DNA of 64,000 bases from NCBI RefSeq assembly GCF_034274695.1, contig NZ_CP128362.1, positions 3,598,501 to 3,662,500 on the forward strand, written 5' to 3'. Made by a program: the position numbers and the translations under genes. Numbering within the stretch: the first letter of the stretch is position 1; each line of letters begins with the position of its first letter. The stretch is from Chitinophaga sp. LS1 (lineage in GTDB: Bacteria > Bacteroidota > Bacteroidia > Chitinophagales > Chitinophagaceae). Below are positions 57,020 through 64,000 of the stretch, in pieces. The notes under the pieces were generated by a model, which made no database searches, was not told the origin of the DNA, and saw only the letters and a list, made by a program, of their open reading frames with translations.

Positions 57020-58027
57020 ATGAAAAATATCATCACCTTCATCCTGCTTTGCCCGCTATTGTTTGTAATGGCTGATAAGGCAAATGCGCAATCTGATCCG
57101 CATTTCTCCCAGTATTATGTGTATCCCTCATGGCTGAACCCCGCACTGACCGGTGCTTTTGACGGCGATTACCGTGTGTCGGCTATTTACCGTACCCAGT
57201 GGGGAAACATCAGCAGTCCGTTTGCTACCTATGGTGTAGCCGCCGACATTACTACCAATAAGCAATTCAATGTTGGCGTCAGTGTATTGAATCAATCCGC
57301 TGGTGATGGTGGATATAACTATACGACCGGTTATGCCAGTGCCTCTTATACCGGTGTAAAGCTGGGTGCTAATCAAACACACAGATTGGTATTCGGTATA
57401 CAGGCCGGTTTGATCCAACGCCGCTTTGATGCTTCCAAACTCACCTTTGGCGACCAGTGGAACCCTGTGACTGGTTATAACCCGGGCACTCCAAGTGCAG
57501 AGGTATTAGGCAGAACATCTGCTACCTCATTCGATGCCGGTGCTGGTGTATTGTATTACGATGCGGAGCCAGGCAAAAAGTATAACATCTTCGGTGGTTT
57601 CGGAGTGAGTCATCTTACTCGTCCTCCCGATCAGTTTAGTGCCAGTGGTGATGCGCGTTTCCCCATGCGCTTTACAGGCCATGCCGGTGTGAAAATAGCG
57701 GTCAATGAAACCTTTAGTATCACGCCGAATTTATTATACCTCCATCAGGGTAATGCAGAAGAAAAGATGATAGGTGCATACGGTCAGATGTATGTAACAC
57801 CGACTGTTGATTTCCTGTTAGGTGTGAACTACCGTTTCAAAGATGCCATTGCTCCTCATGCAGGCTTTACCTATGGCGGCTTTACCCTTGGCGTTAGCTA
57901 TGATATCAACAATTCCGATCTGGGCAAGATAGCCAGAGGTTCTAACAGCTTCGAGCTCTCGCTGACCTGGATAGGCAGAAAACTCTTTAAAACACCTGAA
58001 GTAGAATTTGTGTGCCCACGTCTCTAA
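57020..58027 (+). CDS. PorP/SprF family type IX secretion outer-membrane protein
   Basis: A 335-residue protein with signal peptide MKNIITFILLCPLLFVMADKANA. The mature start DPHFSQYYVYPSWLNPALTG is the PorP/SprF signature. The rest is beta-barrel-like and ends SFELSLTWIGRK. SprF-type proteins support secretion or surface anchoring of the type B cargo encoded beside them, here the two adhesins upstream. It lies 17 bp from the adhesin gene and 16 bp from the OmpA gene. Confidence 0.92.
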   Translation: MKNIITFILLCPLLFVMADKANAQSDPHFSQYYVYPSWLNPALTGAFDGDYRVSAIYRTQWGNISSPFATYGVAADITTNKQFNVGVSVLNQSAGDGGYNYTTGYASASYTGVKLGANQTHRLVFGIQAGLIQRRFDASKLTFGDQWNPVTGYNPGTPSAEVLGRTSATSFDAGAGVLYYDAEPGKKYNIFGGFGVSHLTRPPDQFSASGDARFPMRFTGHAGVKIAVNETFSITPNLLYLHQGNAEEKMIGAYGQMYVTPTVDFLLGVNYRFKDAIAPHAGFTYGGFTLGVSYDINNSDLGKIARGSNSFELSLTWIGRKLFKTPEVEFVCPRL

Positions 58028-58043
58028 AATCTAATAAAGAACC

Positions 58044-59822
58044 ATGAAAAAGATCTTCTTCACAGCAGCACTGTTAGGTGCAGTAATGGCAGGCAAAGCC
58101 CAGTTTGCTTACAATTACCTCAAGGCTGCTGACTATTATTTCAGGAACGCGGACTACAATTCTGCTGCACAGTATTATGAAAAATATCTGGCAGGCAACC
58201 GTTCCATCGTCAGCAATGCCGTTTATAAACCCTACAATACTCAACAGGTAGCCAGCAAAAAGCAGGTATCTGTAAGCTCTGAACACCAGGCCATCTATAA
58301 GCTGGCAGAGAGCTATCGCTTACTGCATGATTATAGCAAAGCAGTGCCCTGGTATGCAGAGGCATTGGAGTTTGAAAAAACAGAATATCCATTAGCGCCG
58401 TATTATTATGCGGTATCACTGCGTGCACTGAGCCGGTATGATCTGGCAGAAAAAGCATTCGCTTATTTCCTCGATACTTATCAGACAGATGATAAATACC
58501 GTGATGATGCAAAGCGTGAACAACAGAACCTTCACTTCATCATTATACAACTCGCGCGTCCTGATCTTTCTCTATACACTGTAGAGAAGGGCAATACCAA
58601 CCTGAATCCTGAAGGTGCCAACTATGCCCCTTTATGGATGGGTGATACATTGCTGTTATTCACATCTACCAGACCTGATAATGGTGCTCCAAAGAATCAC
58701 GTGTTTACCAACAGGGTATATGGTGCAAAGTTCAGTGGCGAAGTACCAGACAGTATTTCCAAACTGGCATTGGCTCAACCCAAAAGTGAAGAGCAGGGCG
58801 TGATCACTATTACACCTGATGGCAATACCATGTTTCTGACCCGCTGGGTGAAAAATAAGAAAGCAGCGATCTATAGCAGTCATAAAAATGGTGATACCTG
58901 GGCAGAACCCGTATTGCTGGATTCTATCGTGAATGCCACAGGTTTTAGTGCACAACAACCATTTGTCACTGCCGATGGAAAGCGCTTATTATATGCCAGT
59001 GACAGACCGGGGGGTGAAGGAGGATTGGATATATGGGAAGCGCAACTGAATGGAGACGGTACCCCCTTCTTTACAAAGAACTTAGGCCCTGTGGTGAATA
59101 CCGCCTCCAATGAACAGGCTCCTTATTACCATAGTCCTTCCGGTTTATTGGTCTTCTCTACAGATGGAAGAATAGGTATGGGAGGATATGATTTCTTCTA
59201 TACAAAGGATAGTGCAGGTGGTTATACCACACCGGTGAATTTCGGTTATCCTGTAAACTCGGTGAAGGATGATATCTACTTTACCAGCAAGGGTAGTAAA
59301 GACAATATCCTGGAATCAGTTTGGATGTCATCTGATCGTTCTGCCAGCTGTTGCTTAGAGTTGTTTACGTTGAAGAAGAACGTACCGCCACTACCACCGC
59401 CACCACCACCGCCACCACCACCAATAACTGAAACACCTGTAGCTGTAGCGCCTCCGCCAGCTGAGGTACCTGTTGTACTGGACAATGTATACTACGATTT
59501 CAATCAATCATATCTGCAACCTGCATCTTTCCCTTCATTGGATAAACTGGTTGCCATGCTACAGGCGCATCCTGAAGTGAAGATAGAACTGAGTGCGCAT
59601 ACAGATAGCAAAGGTTCCAATGAACTGAATGAGAAACTGTCTGAAGCACGTGCAAAGAGTTGTGTGGATTACCTCGTGAGCAAAGGTGTGTCAGCAGAAC
59701 GTCTTACCTGGAAGGGATATGCGGCTACCATGCCGATAGCGCCTAATACCAATACAGATGGATCGGATAATCCTGAAGGAAGGGCCAGGAACAGAAGGAC
59801 GGAATTCAAAGTGATTAAATAG
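58044..59822 (+). CDS. OmpA-family protein with TPR and PD40 repeats (T9SS-associated)
   Basis: A 592-residue protein with signal peptide MKKIFFTAALLGAVMAGKA. TPR-like repeats occupy about 20-165 and PD40-type repeats about 170-430 (DGKRLLYASDRPGGEGGLDIW). A polyproline linker (about 448-462) leads to an OmpA peptidoglycan-binding domain (VKIELSAHTDSKGSNELNEKLS). The architecture matches the OmpA protein at 19937-22264 but with a shorter linker. It probably ties the T9SS partners to peptidoglycan. It is placed between two PorP/SprF genes, with a 6-bp gap to the second. Confidence 0.88.
   Translation: MKKIFFTAALLGAVMAGKAQFAYNYLKAADYYFRNADYNSAAQYYEKYLAGNRSIVSNAVYKPYNTQQVASKKQVSVSSEHQAIYKLAESYRLLHDYSKAVPWYAEALEFEKTEYPLAPYYYAVSLRALSRYDLAEKAFAYFLDTYQTDDKYRDDAKREQQNLHFIIIQLARPDLSLYTVEKGNTNLNPEGANYAPLWMGDTLLLFTSTRPDNGAPKNHVFTNRVYGAKFSGEVPDSISKLALAQPKSEEQGVITITPDGNTMFLTRWVKNKKAAIYSSHKNGDTWAEPVLLDSIVNATGFSAQQPFVTADGKRLLYASDRPGGEGGLDIWEAQLNGDGTPFFTKNLGPVVNTASNEQAPYYHSPSGLLVFSTDGRIGMGGYDFFYTKDSAGGYTTPVNFGYPVNSVKDDIYFTSKGSKDNILESVWMSSDRSASCCLELFTLKKNVPPLPPPPPPPPPPITETPVAVAPPPAEVPVVLDNVYYDFNQSYLQPASFPSLDKLVAMLQAHPEVKIELSAHTDSKGSNELNEKLSEARAKSCVDYLVSKGVSAERLTWKGYAATMPIAPNTNTDGSDNPEGRARNRRTEFKVIK
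59388..59424 (+). repeat. Proline-codon microsatellite in the second OmpA gene
   Basis: A run of CCA and CCG codons encodes about twelve prolines in a row with one Leu. It forms the linker between propeller and OmpA domain. Triplet units allow length variation without loss of frame. Confidence 0.75.
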
Positions 59823-59828
59823 TAAACT

Positions 59829-60854
59829 ATGAAAAGATTACCCCTGCGGTTGTTGCTGCTGGCCTGGTCCGCCAGCAGCTATGCACAGCAACAACCGCAC
59901 TACACCCAGTACATTCTCAACACGTTTATCATCAACCCTGCTATGGCAGGGATTGAGAACTACTGGGATGTAAAGGCGAGCCATCGCCATCAGTGGGCAG
60001 GATTGAACGGTGCCCCGGTTACTTCTTATCTCACTGTGCATGGACCATTACGTAAGAGTGATTATTCTGAAGCGAGTATCACAGGGTTGACGCCTCCCGG
60101 CGAGAATCCAAGGGGCAGAGCTTACTGGCAACAGTATACTACACCGCCTGCGCATGCAGGTGTAGGGATGACGATCCTGAATGATAAAACGGGTCCGCTG
60201 AACCGGTTTTCCATCACAGGTACTTATGCACATCATATTCCTATTTCACCACGTACGAGTGTGAGTGCAGGGATTTCAGTGGGAGTGCAGCAGATGTCGC
60301 TGGATGCATCGAAGCTGGATTTTGAGCAGGCGGGAGATCCGGTGGTGGCAGCGAGCACACAGTTGAACAAGTGGCGGCCCGAAGTGAATGCAGGATTGAT
60401 GCTCTACAGCAGTAGCTATTATATCAGTGCAGCGGTACAGAACATCATTCCGCAGCAGATCGCATATGACAATGGAAAAGTAGTGGGTGATTCTTTGTAC
60501 AGAGGTAAACTGGTACCGCATTTATTTTTCTCAGGAGGGTATCGTGCATTTATCAATGAGGATATCAGTGTATTGCCTTCCGTGATGGTGAGGATGATTA
60601 CGGCAGCACCTGTCAGCTTTGATCTGAATACTAAGTTTCAGTATCGCGACAGGATGTGGTTAGGAGCTTCTTACCGCATTTCTGATGGGTTTGCAGCCAT
60701 GTTTGGTGTGAATATCAATTCGACAATCAATATCGGGTACTCCTATGATTATACCACCTCATCATTGAATACCGTGAGTAAGGGATCGCATGAGATATTG
60801 ATTGGTTTCTTAATAGGCAATAGATATGGTGATCTATGCCCGCGTAACTTCTAG
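59829..60854 (+). CDS. PorP/SprF family type IX secretion outer-membrane protein
   Basis: A 341-residue protein with a short signal peptide ending at SYAQ. The mature HYTQYILNTFIINPAMAG is the PorP/SprF signature, and the C-terminal barrel strands are similar to those of the protein at 18905-19915. It is the third PorP/SprF protein in the window and the last gene of the long co-directional run. A second PorP after OmpA may serve the other of the two type B adhesins. About 100 bp of AT-rich DNA separate it from the next gene; an imperfect palindrome at 60868-60886 lacks a T run. Confidence 0.9.
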   Translation: MKRLPLRLLLLAWSASSYAQQQPHYTQYILNTFIINPAMAGIENYWDVKASHRHQWAGLNGAPVTSYLTVHGPLRKSDYSEASITGLTPPGENPRGRAYWQQYTTPPAHAGVGMTILNDKTGPLNRFSITGTYAHHIPISPRTSVSAGISVGVQQMSLDASKLDFEQAGDPVVAASTQLNKWRPEVNAGLMLYSSSYYISAAVQNIIPQQIAYDNGKVVGDSLYRGKLVPHLFFSGGYRAFINEDISVLPSVMVRMITAAPVSFDLNTKFQYRDRMWLGASYRISDGFAAMFGVNINSTINIGYSYDYTTSSLNTVSKGSHEILIGFLIGNRYGDLCPRNF

Positions 60855-60956
60855 TTCATTATAACCCACGTTTGCAAAGCGAACGTCAATATACAAGATG
60901 GAGATAAAAAAGATTAAAATCAATTCTATCAAAAACAAACAATCAAAATTTAATTT

Positions 60957-61490
60957 ATGAAAAAGGTTTTCGGTTATTTATTCGTGGCATGTATGTTCTC
61001 CCTTACCCTTGGAATGACTTCTTGTAAAAAAGGTGATGCGGGTCCTGCAGGTCCACAGGGTGAAAAAGGCGATTCAGGTGTGGCTGGTAATGCTGGTATC
61101 ATTTACTCTGACTGGGAGGATGCAACATTCACTTTGGCATCTGACGATGCCACTTACTTTGTAGATGTAGATGCTCCAAAAATCACAGCAGACATACTGA
61201 ATAGTGGTGATGTAAAAGTATATACTCAATACTATACAAGCAGCGGCCAGCTGGTGGTAATGCCATTGCCTTACTTCGATGGCAGCTATATTATCAACGT
61301 ATCAATCTTTACAGGTGGCTTTGAAATCTACAGCAATTCTGATTTCAGCACTTATACCGACGATAGTGGAAACAAGGCTTTCCAATACAGATATGTGATC
61401 ATTCCAGGTGGCGAAGCTGCTGCGCGTAAAGCAGGCATCGACTGGAATAATTACGAACAGGTAAAAGCATACCTGCATCTGAAGAACTAG
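60957..61490 (+). CDS. Collagen-like repeat lipoprotein
   Basis: A 177-residue lipoprotein with lipidated Cys23 (GMTSCKKG). A short collagen-type Gly-X-Y run, GDAGPAGPQGEKGDSG, follows directly (about seven triplets). Residues 50-177 form a beta-rich domain with a pattern seen in small Bacteroidota lipoproteins (DWEDATFTLASDD and YRYVIIPGGEAAARK). The function is unknown. It is probably surface-exposed or periplasmic; the collagen stalk would place the domain away from the membrane. It lies 102 bp after the T9SS run and ends in its own terminator, so it is likely a separate unit. Confidence 0.82.
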   Translation: MKKVFGYLFVACMFSLTLGMTSCKKGDAGPAGPQGEKGDSGVAGNAGIIYSDWEDATFTLASDDATYFVDVDAPKITADILNSGDVKVYTQYYTSSGQLVVMPLPYFDGSYIINVSIFTGGFEIYSNSDFSTYTDDSGNKAFQYRYVIIPGGEAAARKAGIDWNNYEQVKAYLHLKN

Positions 61491-61529
61491 TTTACTAATG
61501 ACCATCTCCATCAAAACCACAAGTAACAG

Positions 61530-61558
61530 GGCTGCTTTATCGAGAGCGGCCAATTTTT
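61530..61558 (+). terminator. Terminator after the collagen-like lipoprotein
   Basis: GGCTGC (61530-61535) pairs with GCGGCC (61546-61551, one G-U) around a 10-nt loop, followed after two bases by a T6 run. Confidence 0.72.
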
Positions 61559-61579
61559 TCAACATCTAATAATCATACC

Positions 61580-62167
61580 ATGAAAAGATATAGTGAATTG
61601 ACAGATGAAGAATTAATAAAACTCTACAGATCGGGAGACGATAGTGCTTTCTCGGTACTGGTGTACAGACACAAAAACAGGATCTTTACAACCATCATGC
61701 TGTTAGTAAAGGACCGGCACCTGGCGGAAGATATCTTCCAGGATGTGTTTATCAAAATCATTAATGCACTCAACGAAGGGCATTATCTGGACAATAGTCG
61801 TTTTATAGCCTGGGCAGTGAGAATCGCCCACAACTGTTGTATCAGCCATTTCCGGAAGAAGAATGCGCGGCCGGCCTTTGCACTTATCTACAATGATGAC
61901 ATTACCAGTGGCGATAGCCGTATAGACATCAGCCAGGAGCAATGCATTATCATCAAAGAAACCAATACCGCCGTGCAGGCATTAATGGATCGCCTGCCAG
62001 AAACACAGCGGGAAGCACTGATACTGCGATACTATGCAGATCTGAGTTTTAAAGAGATTGCGCAAACCGTCAACGTGGGGATCAACACCGCCCTGGGCAG
62101 GGTTCGGTATGCCATCATCAACATGCGGAAACTGATGGAGCGTGAGGCACTGGAAGCCGTATTATAA
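61580..62167 (+). CDS. ECF RNA polymerase sigma factor
   Basis: A 195-residue sigma-70 family protein. Region 2 carries DIFQDVFIKIINAL, and region 4 carries LSFKEIAQTVNVGINTALGRV. It differs from the FecI-type factor at 34308 and has no FecR or other anti-sigma gene next to it. The first residues (MKRYSELTDEELIKLYRSGD) are typical of Bacteroidota ECF factors. Its stop is six bases from the stop of the convergent histidine kinase. Target genes are unknown; the collagen-like lipoprotein immediately upstream is one candidate. Confidence 0.9.
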   Translation: MKRYSELTDEELIKLYRSGDDSAFSVLVYRHKNRIFTTIMLLVKDRHLAEDIFQDVFIKIINALNEGHYLDNSRFIAWAVRIAHNCCISHFRKKNARPAFALIYNDDITSGDSRIDISQEQCIIIKETNTAVQALMDRLPETQREALILRYYADLSFKEIAQTVNVGINTALGRVRYAIINMRKLMEREALEAVL

Positions 62168-62173
62168 CCAACA

Positions 62174-64000
62174 TTATACGTTCAGACGCGCACCTTTGAC
62201 AGCAGGTTGCTTACTAGGCTCACAGGGGAGCTCTACATAAAAGGTTGTTTCCTTACCTGGTATACTCTCAAACCACAGATGGCCATTGTGCATTTCTGCA
62301 ATTTTTCTGGAGATGGATAACCCCAGTCCAAAGGACTGTTCACCGGCTGTACCCGGTCTTCCCGCAGAAGTGTGCATCTCAAAGATCTTTTCCTTTAATT
62401 CCGGCGGAATACCAATGCCTTTATCCTTGATCATAATGGTAAAGGTATTGTCTGTCCGGGTAGCACTGATACTGATCACGGATCTTTCATTACTGAACTT
62501 GATGGCATTGTCGATCAGGTTGGTGAAGAGCTGCCAGATCTTATCCCTGTCAAGATAGGCCATGCCTGCGGGCACGCGGCCTACCCTGATGCGTTGTCTT
62601 TTCTGTTGTGCTTTGAACTGTAGCAGATCGATACATTCCATCAGGACGAGGGGGAGGTCTGTCAGTTCTGATCTCAGATCAGCCAGTTGTCCTTTGTTTT
62701 TATTTTCGAGTAGTTGATTGATGATTTCAAATGCCTGGTTGCCTGCTTGGGCGATCATCTGGTACATGGCTTTGCGCTGTGCCGGATCGAACTCCTCGCC
62801 ATCCAATAGCAGGCCGGCGATAGCGCCGATATTGCCCACAGGGTTTTTCAGGTCATGAATAATGACTTTGAGCAGTGCGGCATTTTCCTGATCCCTGCTT
62901 TCCAGGTTACGCAGGGCAGTGGTAAGCCTGGCATTCTGAATACCCACTAGTTGCAGATTTTGCTTGGATCGAAGCCACATTTTCCAGATCAGGAAGGCGA
63001 TGGCAATCACTGATGCGAGGAAGAGTGTGGTGATGACTAACAGGATGGTCTTAAGCCGGTCGTCATTTTTGAGTGAAATAATTTCCTGCTGACGGGCTAC
63101 GTTGTCAAACTCTCTGCTGATGTCTGCTTCGTGAATTTTCCGGTTACGGTTATCCAGCGAGTCTTTGATGTAGGTATATTCTTTCAGGAAAGCGTATGCC
63201 TTGTCAGGTTGATTAGTTTTTGCAAACCAGGTTTCTTCCGCTTTGAGCCATCTGAGGCGCAGTTCTCTGTCAGGTAGTGCGATAGTATCCATTGCCGATT
63301 TTATCTTACTCAACACCTTATATGCCTCCGGCATCCGGTTGGTATTGATGTAGAGATTCGCGAGGCGAAGCAGCGTGTAGTAAGCGTCGTCATTGGCATA
63401 ACCAGGCTGATTGTTGATACAGATGCTTTCAAGAAGCAGGGGTTCAACACTGGCGGTGTCTCCTTTCTTTAGGTACATGAAAGACTGGTTGCCGTATATA
63501 ATACCTTTTGCCGTCGCGATATAGCGCTTCTCATTGGCGGCAATACTGAACCTGCCTTCGTTTTCACTGATATAACTGAGGGCTTTCTGGAAATAGAGAC
63601 TGGCACTGTCATAGTTGCCGGCACGGTCAAAGGAAAGCGCGGTATTGTCGATATTCTCCTGGATAAAGGAAAAGGCTGGGAAATCCTGCTCACCACAAAT
63701 GAGGCGAAGGTGTGTGGCGGTTTTGAAATACTTAGCAGCTTCTGAATATTTCTCCTGCCTGTAGCAGATCATGCCTAGCTGATTGTAATAGTCAGCTAGG
63801 AAAGCAGTGTCATGAGTGGTTTCACCTATTTGTTTTGCCTTGTAATAGTATTCGAAAGCTTCGGTCAGCCGTTTTTGTGCTACCAGCACATCCCCTTTAT
63901 TCAAAAGTGCGTTGACATATGACTTTGTATACTTTTTATTGTCCTTGAGATCTTTCATTACGTACAGCATACTGTCGCAATAGATCAGGCTTTTTGAGTA
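62174..64000 (-). CDS. TPR-containing sensor histidine kinase (5' end outside window)
   Basis: At least 598 residues are visible, and the frame stays open to the window edge, so the start is beyond it; a Met at 63970 is probably internal. The N-terminal half consists of TPR repeats (for example YYYKAKQIG and YYNQLGMICYRQEKYSEAAKYF), probably periplasmic. One transmembrane helix (ILLVITTLFLASVIAIAFLI) leads to a HisKA-like dimerisation helix with phospho-accepting His372 (counted from 63970) in VIIHDLKNPVGN. The HATPase domain has an N box LIDNAIKFSN and G boxes KGIGIPPEL and FGLGLSI. No response regulator is in view. It is convergent with the ECF sigma factor. Confidence 0.9.
   Translation of the reverse strand, partial: YSKSLIYCDSMLYVMKDLKDNKKYTKSYVNALLNKGDVLVAQKRLTEAFEYYYKAKQIGETTHDTAFLADYYNQLGMICYRQEKYSEAAKYFKTATHLRLICGEQDFPAFSFIQENIDNTALSFDRAGNYDSASLYFQKALSYISENEGRFSIAANEKRYIATAKGIIYGNQSFMYLKKGDTASVEPLLLESICINNQPGYANDDAYYTLLRLANLYINTNRMPEAYKVLSKIKSAMDTIALPDRELRLRWLKAEETWFAKTNQPDKAYAFLKEYTYIKDSLDNRNRKIHEADISREFDNVARQQEIISLKNDDRLKTILLVITTLFLASVIAIAFLIWKMWLRSKQNLQLVGIQNARLTTALRNLESRDQENAALLKVIIHDLKNPVGNIGAIAGLLLDGEEFDPAQRKAMYQMIAQAGNQAFEIINQLLENKNKGQLADLRSELTDLPLVLMECIDLLQFKAQQKRQRIRVGRVPAGMAYLDRDKIWQLFTNLIDNAIKFSNERSVISISATRTDNTFTIMIKDKGIGIPPELKEKIFEMHTSAGRPGTAGEQSFGLGLSISRKIAEMHNGHLWFESIPGKETTFYVELPCEPSKQPAVKGARLNV

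Noticed and set aside
60868..60886. Imperfect palindrome after the last PorP gene
   Set aside because: Eight-bp arms with one mismatch and no T run; not convincing as terminator or operator.

Overview
The window looks like the chromosome of a chitin- and glucan-degrading member of the Bacteroidota, most likely Chitinophaga or a close Chitinophagaceae relative. The evidence is the gene families present: SusC/SusD pairs, an ECF sigma/FecR pair, type IX secretion (T9SS) cargo with C-terminal sorting domains, PorP/SprF proteins, GH18 chitinases and a GH16 glucanase. No rRNA, tRNA, CRISPR array or complete transposon was seen. Both edges cut genes: an FucP-like MFS transporter on the left and a histidine kinase on the right.

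Region 1 (1-15.8 kb) is mixed housekeeping and accessory DNA: MFS transporter, DUF1361 protein, aldo/keto reductase, an ABC ATPase overlapping a methyltransferase, a nitrosative-stress-like cluster (Rrf2 regulator, group III truncated haemoglobin and a C-terminal remnant of a nitric oxide reductase), a DUF5703-type secreted protein, a GH13 amylase, S10 and S9 peptidases, a Crp-like regulator with an AhpD-like protein, a DUF4260 protein and a LuxR-type response regulator without the phospho-acceptor Asp. A MITE-like element sits beside the Rrf2 promoter, and four degenerate 66-bp repeats extend the 3' end of the DUF5703 gene.

Region 2 (15.8-22.4 kb) has a gene-poor 1.3-kb stretch holding one frameshifted small reading frame. 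It is followed by a compact T9SS operon (DUF11 type B cargo, PorP/SprF, OmpA/PD40 protein) that ends in a terminator and two very strong hairpins.

Region 3 (22.8-34.1 kb) is a secreted polysaccharide-degradation cluster: a two-catalytic-domain chitinase, then a four-gene run (CBM6 protein with a GH18-like barrel, single GH18 chitinase, GH16 glucanase, HExxH metalloprotease). CBM6, beta/gamma-crystallin and sorting domains are shared among them.

Region 4 (34.3-60.9 kb) starts with ECF sigma and FecR. A nine-gene co-directional run with gaps of 6-37 bp follows: SusC, SusD, a zinc metallohydrolase lipoprotein, a DUF4302 lipoprotein, a 2974-residue and a 1385-residue type B T9SS adhesin, PorP/SprF, OmpA/PD40 and a second PorP/SprF. 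If this is one transcript, nutrient import under a sigma/anti-sigma switch is coupled to secretion of giant surface proteins with their own export partners. This is the most unusual arrangement in the window.

Region 5 (60.9-64 kb) has a collagen-like lipoprotein, a second ECF sigma factor and a convergent TPR histidine kinase. All functions are inferred from sequence motifs and context; no database search was run.
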